Shown here: piece by piece, positions 1 through 11,794 of the stretch
Position numbering within the stretch: the stretch's first letter is position 1
How the letters are laid out: every line of letters starts with the position of its first letter
Assembly (NCBI RefSeq): GCF_016772415.1
Contig: NZ_JAGSGD010000001.1
Span: forward strand, 1,947,501 to 2,011,500
DNA: 64,000 bases
Direction of reading: 5' to 3'
Origin: Phenylobacterium glaciei
GTDB lineage: Bacteria > Pseudomonadota > Alphaproteobacteria > Caulobacterales > Caulobacteraceae
Notes under the pieces: model-generated
Database searches by the model: none
What the model saw: the letters and a program-made list of their open reading frames with translations, nothing else
What the model was told of the DNA's origin: nothing
Position numbers and translations under genes: made by a program

Positions 1-12
1 GCCGCCGAATGA
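1..12 (+). CDS. Possible 3' end of an upstream gene
   Basis: Frame 1 reads three codons and a TGA whose bases overlap the ATG of rlmE (ATGA overlap). This is the arrangement expected for a translationally coupled upstream gene, but with only three codons visible the product cannot be identified. Confidence 0.3.
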   Translation, partial: AAE

Positions 13-725
13 CCGACGAACTCCCCCCGGCCCGCAAGCGCATGGTCAAGCCGCCCATGGGCGGCACCGAAGAGGGCCGCGGCAAGCCCGCGCGCCTGAA
101 GACCGCCAAGATGCGGACCCCGTCCTCCCAGGCCTGGCTGTCGCGCCAGGTCAATGACCCCTTCGCCGCCAAGGCCAGGGCCCACGGCTACCGCTCCCGC
201 GCAGCCTATAAGCTGACCGAGCTCGACGACCGCCTGCACCTGCTGAAACCCGGCATCCGGGTCATCGACCTGGGCGCGGCCCCCGGCGGCTGGACCCAGG
301 TGTCCGTCGAGCGCGGCGTCACCAACATCGTCGGCGTCGACCTCTTACCGGTCGATCCGATCTCGCCGGCCCAGATCATCGAGATGGACTTCACCGACCC
401 TGAATGCGGCCCGCTGCTGATCAGGATGCTGGGCGGCGCCCCCGACGTCGTGCTGTCGGACATGGCCCCCAACACCGTCGGCCACCGCAAGACCGACCAC
501 CTGCGGATCATGGGCCTGATCGAGATCGGCGTGGACTTCGCCATCAGCGTGCTGAAACCCGGCGGGTCCTTCATCGCCAAGGCCTTCCAGGGCGGCGAAA
601 CCTCCCTGGTCATCGCCAACCTCAAGCACCACTTCACCGAGGTGAAGAACATGAAACCCAAGGCTTCGCGCGCGGACAGTTCCGAGACCTACCTGGTGGC
701 GACCGGGTTCAAGGGGCGGAAGTAG
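9..725 (+). CDS. rlmE: 23S rRNA (uridine-2'-O)-methyltransferase RlmE (FtsJ/RrmJ)
   Basis: 238-residue SAM-dependent methyltransferase that 2'-O-methylates the A-loop uridine of 23S rRNA (U2552 in E. coli) on the large ribosomal subunit. The SAM-binding motif DLGAAPGGW lies at residues 87-95. The catalytic K-D-K-E tetrad of the family can be placed at K68, D151, K191 and E226. The first ~45 residues are a basic, low-complexity extension relative to the E. coli enzyme, as is common in alphaproteobacteria. The ATG overlaps a possible upstream stop, so the gene is probably the last of an operon entering from the left. Confidence 0.95.
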   Translation: MTDELPPARKRMVKPPMGGTEEGRGKPARLKTAKMRTPSSQAWLSRQVNDPFAAKARAHGYRSRAAYKLTELDDRLHLLKPGIRVIDLGAAPGGWTQVSVERGVTNIVGVDLLPVDPISPAQIIEMDFTDPECGPLLIRMLGGAPDVVLSDMAPNTVGHRKTDHLRIMGLIEIGVDFAISVLKPGGSFIAKAFQGGETSLVIANLKHHFTEVKNMKPKASRADSSETYLVATGFKGRK

Positions 726-784
726 CTTCCCCATCCACGATGCCGCGCTCTAAGCTTCCCCGCAACAAACAAGGGGAGGCGACA

Positions 785-1909
785 ATGGCTGACGGTTCGG
801 TGCGCGGCTTCACGGCTGACAACTATTCCAAGGTCCGCGAGGCCTTCCAGGCCAACCTGGCCTCCGGCGCCGACGTCGGCGCGTCCTTCTGCGCCACGGT
901 CGACGGCGAGACGGTGGTCGACCTCTGGGGCGGCTGGGCCGACGCGGAGAAGACCCGGCCTTGGGAAGCCGACACCATCGTCAACGTCTATTCCACCACC
1001 AAGACCATGACGGCGCTGACCGCCCTGCTGCTGGCCGACCGCGGAGAGCTCGATTTCGCAGCCCCGGTCGCCAAGTATTGGCCGGAGTTCGCCGCCAACG
1101 GCAAGGCCGACGTCAAGGTCAGCCACCTGATGAGCCATTCCGCCGGCCTCTCGGGCTGGAAGGAACCGATCACCACCGAGGACCTCTACGACTGGGAAAA
1201 GGCCACCTCCCTGCTGGCCGCCCAGGCGCCCTATTGGACGCCGGGCTCCGCGCCGGGCTACCACGCCCTGACCCAGGGCTACCTGGTGGGCGAGGTGGTG
1301 CGCCGCATCACCGGCAAGTCCCTGGGGACCGTCTTCCGCCAGGAGATCGCTGAGCCCCTGGGCGCCGACTTCCATATCGGTCTGCCGGCCAGCGAGGATG
1401 CCCGCGTCGCCGACCTGATCCCGCCGCCGCCGGGCGCCGGCATCGCCGACGGCGAGCAGTCCGAGCTGGTGGCCAACATGTCCCGCAATCCCGGCATCGA
1501 TCCGGTGGCCACCCGTACCCGGGCCTGGCGCGGCGCCGAGATCCCCGCCGCCGGGGGTACGGGCAATGCCCGCTCGGTGGCTGAGATCCATGTCCTGCTG
1601 GCCAATGGCGGCGTCGCCAAGGGCAAGCGCATCCTCTCCGAGGCCGGCTGCCGCAAGGCCCTGGAACTGCAGGTGGAGGGAACCGACCTGATCCTCGGCG
1701 GCCCGGCCCGCTTCGGCATGGGCTTCGGCCTGCCGAGCGCCACCGTCCCCATGCGCAACCCCAACACCATCTACTGGGGCGGCTATGGCGGCTCGCTGAT
1801 CATCATCGACATGGATGCGCGCACCACAGTCGCCTACGCCATGAACAAGATGGCCCCCACCACCACCGGCGACATGCGCGCCTTCGGCCTGATGATGGCG
1901 ATGGGGTAA
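785..1909 (+). CDS. Serine hydrolase, class C beta-lactamase/esterase family
   Basis: 374-residue member of the beta-lactamase-related serine hydrolases (EstB-like esterases and PBP-like hydrolases). The nucleophile motif STTK is at residues 70-73. A probable catalytic tyrosine is Y159, in a GYHAL context typical of esterase-type members. There is no signal peptide, so a cytoplasmic esterase or amidase is more likely than a periplasmic beta-lactamase. ATG 785 is preceded by AGGGGAGG at good spacing; the open frame extends further upstream only as a shadow of rlmE. The substrate cannot be told from sequence. Confidence 0.85.
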   Translation: MADGSVRGFTADNYSKVREAFQANLASGADVGASFCATVDGETVVDLWGGWADAEKTRPWEADTIVNVYSTTKTMTALTALLLADRGELDFAAPVAKYWPEFAANGKADVKVSHLMSHSAGLSGWKEPITTEDLYDWEKATSLLAAQAPYWTPGSAPGYHALTQGYLVGEVVRRITGKSLGTVFRQEIAEPLGADFHIGLPASEDARVADLIPPPPGAGIADGEQSELVANMSRNPGIDPVATRTRAWRGAEIPAAGGTGNARSVAEIHVLLANGGVAKGKRILSEAGCRKALELQVEGTDLILGGPARFGMGFGLPSATVPMRNPNTIYWGGYGGSLIIIDMDARTTVAYAMNKMAPTTTGDMRAFGLMMAMG

Positions 1910-1928
1910 ATCACCACGACGCCCAACA

Positions 1929-2056
1929 ATCGTCATCCCCGGGCTTGTCCCGGGGACCCATGATCACCGTCTCGCCGTAGCAGGTGCGACGCCGCCGCAG
2001 ACCCTTGCTGCGCCTCGGCGATCATGGGTGGCCGGGACAAGCCCGGCCATGACGAT
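1929..2056. repeat. 128-bp inverted-repeat element, copy 1
   Basis: First of three copies in the window (others at 5779 and 8468). Near-identical ~36-bp arms in inverted orientation flank a variable GC-rich middle. Each arm holds its own hairpin: CCCCGGG-CTTGT-CCCGGGG at 1937-1955 and GGCCGGG-ACAAG-CCCGGCC at 2030-2048. It sits between the convergent serine hydrolase and catalase genes, where it could act as a bidirectional terminator or mRNA 3' stabiliser. This type of intergenic palindrome is familiar in alphaproteobacteria and often creates spurious predicted protein tails. Confidence 0.9.
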
Positions 2057-2074
2057 CAAAGGAGGAGGGTAACC

Positions 2075-4171
<2,097 letters not shown>

Positions 4172-4314
4172 GTCGAGGGTCCTGAGCGGTGGTCTGCCTG
4201 CGCAACGCGGGACCCTTGGTTTGGTGACGGCGGATCTGTTCAAATTTGCGCCGGCGTGTCGGTTTCATTCCCCGGCCTGCGTCCTTAGGGTCAGGACAAC
4301 AGCAGGAGTCTTCC

Positions 4315-4668
4315 ATGCCCTATGTCGACGGTTTCGTACTCGCGGTCCCCAAGGCCAAGCTCGAGGCCTACAAGGCTTTCGCCGGCAAGGCGGGCGCGGT
4401 CTGGAAGGGGTACGGCGCGCTCGCCTATGTCGAATGTGTCGGCGAGGATGTGCCCATTGGCCAGCTGACCTCGTTCCCCCGGGCGGTGCAGGCCACCGAC
4501 GATGAGGTCGTGATCTTTTCTTGGATCGTCTATGAGGATCGCGCACAGCGTGACGCTGTCAGCGCCAAGGTCATGGCCGATCCGATCCTCAAGTCCGAGG
4601 AAGCCGTCGAACTCTTCGACGGCAAGCGGATGATTTATGGCGGCTTTCAGCCTTTCATCGAGCTCTAG
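4315..4668 (+). CDS. DUF1428 family protein
   Basis: 117-residue small cytoplasmic protein matching DUF1428 over its whole length: an N-terminal YVDGFVLAVP strand, the ALAYVECVGEDVP segment, TSFPRAVQA, and the C-terminal DGKRMIYGGF motif. The family belongs to the dimeric alpha/beta-barrel fold; its biochemical role is unknown. The ATG follows AGGAG with 6-nt spacing. The gene runs divergently from katE across ~140 bp and ends tail-to-tail with the MORN-repeat gene, the two stop codons overlapping in the palindrome CTAG. Confidence 0.85.
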   Translation: MPYVDGFVLAVPKAKLEAYKAFAGKAGAVWKGYGALAYVECVGEDVPIGQLTSFPRAVQATDDEVVIFSWIVYEDRAQRDAVSAKVMADPILKSEEAVELFDGKRMIYGGFQPFIEL

Positions 4669-5270
4669 AATCCGAAGGGCGATCCGTCAGGGTTCTGCAG
4701 CCTCGGCTGCTGGTACGGGACATTGGCCAGCCGGGCGGGACGCGGTGAGCCGCCGTGGGACGTCACCGCCCCGACGTCGTTGAGTGGCCCGTTATAATCC
4801 CAGTCCCCCTGGCGGTAGAGGACATCGCCGCGCGCCTCGCCGCGATAGAACCTGGCCCTCAAGTACGACTTGTCGCCATAGGTCCACTCGCCCAGCCCCT
4901 CGGCCAAGCCGTCCTTCCAGTTGACCGACAGCTGGTCGAAATTGGCCGTGTAGTAGACCCCGCGCCCGTTGCGCGCCCCGCCGCTCACCCCGCCGTCGTA
5001 CTTGGCGGCGAAGCGGTTGTTCCGGGAATAGACGATGATCCCCTTGCCTTCGGCCATGCCATTCACGCACGGCCCGGCCCAGCGTACGGTAATTGCTGGG
5101 TCTGGGCGGGTGTTGTACACGGCGCACTTGGAGAGCGGGTCCACCACCCAGTGCGGGTCCTTGGCATAGTCCACATAGCGCGTGCCGGCGGGCTTTGGCT
5201 GTCCCGGCGCCTGGGCCTGGGCGGAGCCTGCCGCCAACAGGGCGGCGGCGGTCAGCAGGATGCGGATCAC
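4665..5270 (-). CDS. Secreted MORN-repeat protein
   Basis: 201 residues with an N-terminal signal peptide (hydrophobic stretch ending in SAQAQ around residue 20), so probably periplasmic or surface-exposed. Residues ~65-150 contain three MORN-like repeats with the G-x-G-x-hydrophobic pattern (GMAEGKGI, GARNGRGVYY, GLAEGLGEWTYGD). MORN repeats usually mediate lipid or protein contacts; no enzymatic motif is visible. The start is GTG 5270, chosen for a GGAGGGA ribosome site and a 4-nt overlap (GTGA) with the stop of the upstream gene, which implies translational coupling. Confidence 0.75.
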   Translation of the reverse strand: MIRILLTAAALLAAGSAQAQAPGQPKPAGTRYVDYAKDPHWVVDPLSKCAVYNTRPDPAITVRWAGPCVNGMAEGKGIIVYSRNNRFAAKYDGGVSGGARNGRGVYYTANFDQLSVNWKDGLAEGLGEWTYGDKSYLRARFYRGEARGDVLYRQGDWDYNGPLNDVGAVTSHGGSPRPARLANVPYQQPRLQNPDGSPFGF

Positions 5271-5689
5271 GATTGTCCCTCCGCGCCGGTGCAGACCGGG
5301 AAGCCCTTGGCGTCGCTGCGCCGATGTAGGACCAGCTTGGCGACCCGCTTGCTGGAGAGCGTCAGGGCCTTGTCCGACAGGGTCCCGCGGAAGGTCTCGC
5401 CGCCGGCCGTGGTGAAACTCACCGCCGTCCCGGTCACGCTGGCGCCGCTGGCGGCCTGGGGCGCCATCGGCGCGCCCTCGGCCACCTGGGTGACGACCAG
5501 CGGCTTGGCCCCCGGCGCCTGGAGGAACACCCGCAGGCCGCGCGCGTCCCCGGTCTCCTGCGACAGGCAGATGTTGGAGAAGGCCTGGGCCTTGCGCAGG
5601 TCCCACGGCTTGGTGGGCGGCCCGCTCTGGGCCAGGGCTCCGCCGGCCAGCAGGCTCAGCATTGATGCCGTGATCGCGATCCGCCGCAT
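5267..5689 (-). CDS. Secreted hypothetical protein
   Basis: 140-residue protein with a clear signal peptide (MRRIAITASML..., cleavage near ALAQ at residue ~21). The mature part is small, with two cysteines (NICLS near the start, PVCTG near the end) that could form a disulfide. No family was recognised. ATG 5689 has GGGGAA upstream; a longer frame to 5779 runs into the repeat element and was rejected. It forms a two-gene unit with the downstream MORN protein through the GTGA overlap, so the two exported products may work together. Confidence 0.65.
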   Translation of the reverse strand: MRRIAITASMLSLLAGGALAQSGPPTKPWDLRKAQAFSNICLSQETGDARGLRVFLQAPGAKPLVVTQVAEGAPMAPQAASGASVTGTAVSFTTAGGETFRGTLSDKALTLSSKRVAKLVLHRRSDAKGFPVCTGAEGQS

Positions 5690-5778
5690 GGCTGTTCCCC
5701 AATTTGAGGCCCCAGCCTCGCAGGGGGGCGCGAACGGCGGGACTGGCGAAAAATGGGTCAGCGCCGACTCCAAATCCA

Positions 5779-5907
5779 ATCGTCATCCCCGGGCTTGTCC
5801 CGGGGACCCATGATCTCCGTCTCCCCGCAGATCGTGCGGCGCACGCCGCGCCGTCTTACTGAACCTCGGAGATCATGGGTGGCCGGGACAAGCCCGGCCA
5901 TGACGAT
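5779..5907. repeat. 129-bp inverted-repeat element, copy 2
   Basis: Same arms as the copy at 1929 (ATCGTCAT...CCATGATC and its inverted partner), with a different GC-rich centre. It lies between two minus-strand genes, downstream of the M14 peptidase and upstream of the secreted hypothetical gene. It is therefore positioned to act at the 3' end of the peptidase mRNA. Confidence 0.9.
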
Positions 5908-5943
5908 CTGAAGCGGAGACGAGCGGGTTAGGGGAGGACACCC

Positions 5944-7704
5944 CTAAACTTCCCGCCCGATCGGATAGAGCAGGTAGCGGTCGTCGTAGAACGGCGTGCG
6001 CTTGTAGAACCAGGCGAGCCGCGCCCCCGGGCTGGCCGCGAACTTCGCATCGGACGCCAGCTTGGCCTCGAACTCCGCCTTCAGCGCGCCATCCCTTGCC
6101 AGCATCTGGTCGGCCAAAGGCGCGATGGCGTAGGCCTCGATATATTCCACCCGGGTCAGCACCTCGGGGATCATGCCCCACGCGAAGAAGCTCTCGCTGG
6201 ACTGCGGCTCCAGCAGCAGGACGATAAGGTCCCCCAGCGGCTGGTCGGTCGACACTCGAACCGAACCCGGCATGAAGGTCCAGTCGCGGCGCTCCGGCGT
6301 CACCTCCTTGACCGTGATCGCCACATGACCCTCGGCCGCCTGGGTGGCGATCTCCGGCTTGGCCAGGCGCAGCATCTCGACTCTCACCGTCTTCGGCGCC
6401 GCCACCGGCTCCATCGCCGCGCCATGCAGCGCCAGCCGCGCGATCAGGTCGGCCCGATAGCCCGGAACCCAATAGGCCTTGGGTCGCGCCAGAGTCAGGG
6501 TCGGCTCCGACAGGAAGTGGGGCAGGGACCACAGCTCCGGGTCCGCCTCCCCCAGCCAGCGGATTTCGCGCCGCCCGGAGGCCGCGCTCTCATAGGTGTC
6601 GTACCGGATGCCCTTGAAGCTCCGCGTCCGGGCCGGCGCCTTGGCCTGGACGAAGTTGGCGGGGATCTCCGCCGGCCGCAGCGCCTTGTCGGCGGTGATG
6701 GCGCCGCGCAGGGCCGCGCCCTCGGTGGCCATCAGCTTCAGCGCGGTTTCCAGGAACACATAGGTCGCCAACACCCGCTGGGCGTGGGGCTTGAGGCTAT
6801 GGTTCTCGATCAGGATGGTGGGCACATGGGCCGCTGCGCCCCAGCCGTTGGAGTAGCGCTCGCCGAGGCCGCCGTCCGACAAGCCCTTCTTCGGATTGTC
6901 GTCGTCCAGCCCGAACACCAGTTCGCCGGGGATGTGCCCCTCGGCCTCCAGGCTGGCGTACATGGCCGGCTTGAAGACGCCGTCCAGCCAGGTGGCGATG
7001 GCCGGCGACCGCGACCAGCTGGCCGCCTCGCCATTGTACCCGAAGGTCAGATCGTACTGGTAATCCAGGCCGTCGGTGACGTGGATGTCCACATAGAGGT
7101 CGGGCCTGTACTTGTTGATCAGCCCTCGCGCCGCCTGCATCTCCGGCTGGTCCAGCTTCATGTAGTCGCGGTTGAGGTTCTGGTTGGTGGCGGTGTTGCG
7201 CCAGCCCTGGATGCGCGGGCCCCGCTGGTTGGGCCGCGAATAGCGCGAGGCCCGCTCGTGTCCGTCGACGCTGAGGATCGGCGCCAGGATCAGGTTCACC
7301 CCGTCCAGCAGACCCTCCTTCCCATAGAAACAGATGTCGCGCAGCAGCATCATGCCGGCGTCCTTGCCGTCGATCTCGCCGGGGTGAATGCCCGCCTGGG
7401 CCAGCAGCACCGGCTTGCCGGGATGGAACTTGTCGCCGTCCTTGCTGGCGATCACCGCATAGATCGGCCGCCCCTCCGGCGAGGTCCCGAACACCTCGAT
7501 GCGGATCCAGGGCGAGGCCGCCTCCAGCCGGTCGAACCAGGCCCGGGTATCCACATAGTTGGGACTGAAGTCATGCTCCGGATCAGCCTCGAAGGCGCTC
7601 GCCCAGGGATCGCTCCCGTCCCGCAACAACGCCTGGCTCGCCCCCTGCCAGGGCGGCGCGGGCGGCAGGAAGTCCTGGTCCCAGGGGGCGGGGGCGTCAG
7701 TCAT
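5944..7704 (-). CDS. M14 family zinc carboxypeptidase
   Basis: 586-residue metallopeptidase of the M14 (carboxypeptidase A-like) family. The zinc-binding pair is in AGIHPGEIDG (HxxE), the third ligand His probably in YVDIHVTDG, and an ENHSLKPHAQR segment follows later in the domain. The first ~330 residues hold the catalytic domain; the remaining ~250 form a C-terminal region found in long bacterial members. No signal peptide is apparent. ATG 7704 has GGAG at suitable spacing; an in-frame GTG at 7713 sits directly on that GGAG. The natural substrate is unknown. Confidence 0.85.
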   Translation of the reverse strand: MTDAPAPWDQDFLPPAPPWQGASQALLRDGSDPWASAFEADPEHDFSPNYVDTRAWFDRLEAASPWIRIEVFGTSPEGRPIYAVIASKDGDKFHPGKPVLLAQAGIHPGEIDGKDAGMMLLRDICFYGKEGLLDGVNLILAPILSVDGHERASRYSRPNQRGPRIQGWRNTATNQNLNRDYMKLDQPEMQAARGLINKYRPDLYVDIHVTDGLDYQYDLTFGYNGEAASWSRSPAIATWLDGVFKPAMYASLEAEGHIPGELVFGLDDDNPKKGLSDGGLGERYSNGWGAAAHVPTILIENHSLKPHAQRVLATYVFLETALKLMATEGAALRGAITADKALRPAEIPANFVQAKAPARTRSFKGIRYDTYESAASGRREIRWLGEADPELWSLPHFLSEPTLTLARPKAYWVPGYRADLIARLALHGAAMEPVAAPKTVRVEMLRLAKPEIATQAAEGHVAITVKEVTPERRDWTFMPGSVRVSTDQPLGDLIVLLLEPQSSESFFAWGMIPEVLTRVEYIEAYAIAPLADQMLARDGALKAEFEAKLASDAKFAASPGARLAWFYKRTPFYDDRYLLYPIGREV

Positions 7705-7775
7705 CGGGTTCACTCCAGACGCGGATCAATACCGATGTCATGAGCGAGCCGGTCGCGCCTGTCGAGGGGCGGCGC

Positions 7776-7800
7776 GGAACCTTTGCCCACGGTGGAGGTT
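7776..7800 (+). promoter_or_regulatory. Candidate EcfG/SigT-type promoter
   Basis: GGAAC (7776-7780), 16 nt, GGTT (7797-7800). This resembles the alphaproteobacterial general-stress consensus GGAAC-N16/17-CGTT. Transcription would start close to the ATG at 7809, so either the mRNA is nearly leaderless or the overlapping GGAGG is the real signal. Similar sites precede the genes at 34465 and 45619. Confidence 0.35.
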
Positions 7801-7808
7801 AGCGCTGC

Positions 7809-7970
7809 ATGTCCATGCTCATCCTCATCGTCGTCGTCGTCGTCCTGCTCGCCCTGGCCATCTGGGCGATCCAGAAGATGCCCATTCCCTCGCCCCTGAA
7901 CTGGATCCTCCAGGTGGTGGCGATCATCATCGCGATCTTCGTGATCGGGCAGCGCGCCGGCCTGTTCTAG
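7809..7970 (+). CDS. Small two-helix membrane protein
   Basis: 53 residues, almost entirely two hydrophobic segments (residues 3-22, rich in Val/Leu/Ile, and 33-48) joined by a short loop with PIPSP. It resembles the small Thivi_2564-like membrane proteins common in alphaproteobacteria, whose function is unknown. GGAGG lies 11 nt upstream of the first ATG; a second ATG follows two codons later. It is divergent from the M14 peptidase gene, with an EcfG-like promoter motif immediately upstream. Confidence 0.65.
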   Translation: MSMLILIVVVVVLLALAIWAIQKMPIPSPLNWILQVVAIIIAIFVIGQRAGLF

Positions 7971-8040
7971 GGCGCGCCTTGACAGCTGGCGCCCGTCGCC
8001 TGCCTCCTGCCGGCCTCGACGGGCAGGCAAGGGCGCGCGC

Positions 8041-8442
8041 ATGACACTCGGCAATCGACTTGGCCGCGGCGGTGCAATCCTCGCGGTGCTGCTGCCCTTG
8101 GTGGGCGCCGGCGCGCCGTCCCAGGCCGCGCCGAAGAAGCCTGTCGGCGAGATGCGCTGCGGCTGGATCGCCAATCCCACGCCCGGCAACTGGTGGCTGA
8201 CCGACAGTTCGGCGGAGTGGGTGATCGGTATGCAGGGCGGCTATCAGGCCCCGGGCATGGACCTCATCCCCGATCTCAGCGAGCACGACTGGGTGGTCAC
8301 CAACGGCTCATCCTACGGCTATGGCTGCGCCTGCCTACGCGTGACCACCGACCCGAAGGCGAAGCGCATCACCACCATCCACAGCGTGATGCAAAAGCCC
8401 CTCAAGGTCTGCCGCGCCGACAGGAAGCTGCCGAAGCCGTAG
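8041..8442 (+). CDS. DUF4087 family secreted protein
   Basis: 133 residues with a signal peptide (hydrophobic residues ~10-25, cleavage near SQAA). The mature domain has the RCGW-x-NPTPGNWWL opening, the GMQGGYQA segment and the TNGSSYGYGCACLRV motif expected for DUF4087, with conserved cysteines that probably form disulfides in the periplasm. Function unknown. It follows the small membrane protein gene after ~70 bp and ends just before the third repeat element. Confidence 0.75.
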   Translation: MTLGNRLGRGGAILAVLLPLVGAGAPSQAAPKKPVGEMRCGWIANPTPGNWWLTDSSAEWVIGMQGGYQAPGMDLIPDLSEHDWVVTNGSSYGYGCACLRVTTDPKAKRITTIHSVMQKPLKVCRADRKLPKP

Positions 8443-8467
8443 GCCTCTCGTCTCTCCAATTTCAAAG

Positions 8468-8596
8468 ATCGTCATCCCCGGGCTTGTCCCGGGGACCCAT
8501 GATCTCCGCCTCGCCGCAGGTCGCACGGCGCCCGCCGGATTAGCTTGCTGCATCACGGAGATCATGGGTGGCCGGGACAAGCCCGGCCATGACGAT
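8468..8596. repeat. 129-bp inverted-repeat element, copy 3
   Basis: Third copy of the element at 1929 and 5779, with the same outer arms and the two intra-arm hairpins; only the central ~55 bp differ. It lies between the convergent DUF4087 and LysR genes, matching the convergent placement of copy 1. Confidence 0.9.
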
Positions 8597-8665
8597 CAAA
8601 GGGTGACGAGGCGCGCGATCCCGGCCCGTGCTCTGGTCGTCGATGATAGACCTGGGTTGGAAAGC

Positions 8666-9556
8666 CTAGCCCCTCGGCGGCTCCGGCGTCTTCGCCCCCT
8701 CCGCCTTCAGCCACCCCCGGAACTGATCCAGCGCCCGGCTGCTCACCCCCGGCGCGGCCAGCAGCGCGAAGCCGCTCTGCGCTGGGATGAACCCGAAAGG
8801 CGCCACGAGCCGCCCGCTCTTCACATAGTCGGCCACCAGCGGCCAAGGCAGCACCGCCACCCCCAGGCCCGCGATCGCCGCGTCGAGGGCGAAGTGCAGG
8901 TGGGCGAAGGGCTGCTCCGGCGACGGCGGCAGCTCCAGCCCGGCCAGGGCCGCCCAGATCGCCCAGCCCTGCGGGTGGGTCTGGGCCACGAGGCGCGGCG
9001 CGCGCAGGGCGTCGGGGAAGCGCTCGGCCAGGCCCGGCGACAGCACCGCGCCCAGGTGGCTGGGCATGAAGGCCGTGGCCAGGGGATCGGCCAGCCGGCT
9101 GGTGGGGACCAGCCGCACTACCGCGTCGGCGCCGCGCTGGCTGACGGCCTGGGGTGCGAGTTCGGTCAGGTGCAACCGCACGCCGGGATGAGCCTGGGTG
9201 AACCGCGACAGGCGCGGAATCAGCCATTTCACCGAGATGCTGGCGTTGACCGCGATGTGCAGGTCCTCGGCCCCGCCGCGAACCTGGCGCACGGCGCCGG
9301 CGATCTGGTCAAAGGCGGCGGTGAGCGCCGGCAGCAGGGCCGCCCCGGCCGGGGTCAGCTCCAGCCGGTGCTTGGGCCCCGTGAACAGGCGCGCGCCCAG
9401 GCTCTGCTCCAGGGCCTTCACCTGGCGGCTGACCGCTGAGTGGGTGACGTGCAGTTCCTCGGCTGCCAGGGTCGCCCGGCCTGTCCGCGCCATGGCTTCG
9501 AAGGCGCGCAGGGCGTTCAGGGAGGGCAGGGGGCGTGATGTGAGATTTTCGAACAT
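8666..9556 (-). CDS. LysR-family transcriptional regulator (GcvA-like)
   Basis: 296 residues. The N-terminal winged helix-turn-helix (residues ~10-70) contains ALRAFEAMARTGRATLAAEELHVTHSAVSRQ-type LTTR features, followed by a periplasmic-binding-like effector domain. The PSLNALRAFE opening is characteristic of the GcvA/AmpR branch. ATG 9556 abuts an AAGGAG; no better start is visible. It is divergent from a truncated transporter remnant at 9611, which may have been its original target, leaving the regulator without an obvious partner. Confidence 0.85.
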   Translation of the reverse strand: MFENLTSRPLPSLNALRAFEAMARTGRATLAAEELHVTHSAVSRQVKALEQSLGARLFTGPKHRLELTPAGAALLPALTAAFDQIAGAVRQVRGGAEDLHIAVNASISVKWLIPRLSRFTQAHPGVRLHLTELAPQAVSQRGADAVVRLVPTSRLADPLATAFMPSHLGAVLSPGLAERFPDALRAPRLVAQTHPQGWAIWAALAGLELPPSPEQPFAHLHFALDAAIAGLGVAVLPWPLVADYVKSGRLVAPFGFIPAQSGFALLAAPGVSSRALDQFRGWLKAEGAKTPEPPRG

Positions 9557-9610
9557 CTCCTTCCCAATATGTCGATTTCCGCCATGGGGCAATCGGCGCA
9601 TAGACTTGTC

Positions 9611-11385
<1,775 letters not shown>

Positions 11386-11389
11386 GACC

Positions 11390-11794
11390 ATGAGCGCAGC
11401 CCCTGAACTTCTCCTGATCGGCGCGGCGATCATCGTCGGGATCCTGCAGCTGTTGTGGGCGACCGCGGCGGCGCGGATGCATCCCGAGCAGGACCTCAAA
11501 TGGGCGGCTGGCCCTCGCGACGAGCACCGGGTTCTCACCGGTGTGTCGGGGCGGTTGGACCGGGCGTACCGGAATTTCCAGGAGACCTTCCCCTTCTTTG
11601 TGGCCGCCACCTTCGCGGCCTATCTGGTGGCCAAGACCGGCGAGCTCACCCTTTGGGGCGGGCTGCTCTATGTGGGCGCGCGCATCCTCTATGTCCCCCT
11701 CTACGCAGCCGGGATCACCGGCCTGCGCACCCTGGTCTGGTTTGTCAGCATGATCGGCGTCGGCATGATCGTGGCGGCGATCTTCCTTGCGTGA
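11390..11794 (+). CDS. MAPEG family membrane protein
   Basis: 134-residue integral membrane protein with four predicted helices. It carries the MAPEG signature region: RxxxAxxNFQE-like RAYRNFQETFPFF, followed by LLYVGARILYVPLY near helix 4. Family members include glutathione-dependent transferases and peroxidases of membrane lipids; the bacterial substrate is unknown. It starts 4 nt after guaB and overlaps rsmB by 8 nt, so it is embedded in the guaB-rsmB-guaA transcription unit. Confidence 0.8.
   Translation: MSAAPELLLIGAAIIVGILQLLWATAAARMHPEQDLKWAAGPRDEHRVLTGVSGRLDRAYRNFQETFPFFVAATFAAYLVAKTGELTLWGGLLYVGARILYVPLYAAGITGLRTLVWFVSMIGVGMIVAAIFLA

Noticed and set aside
689-1936. Long minus-strand frame opposite the serine hydrolase
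   Set aside because: High-GC DNA yields long antisense frames; this one is low-complexity, has no family match and lies wholly opposite a gene with clear catalytic motifs.
5873-6532. Frame ending in RHGRACPGHP
   Set aside because: This tail is the translated arm of the inverted-repeat element and appears wherever the repeat follows any open frame; it is not a conserved protein end.
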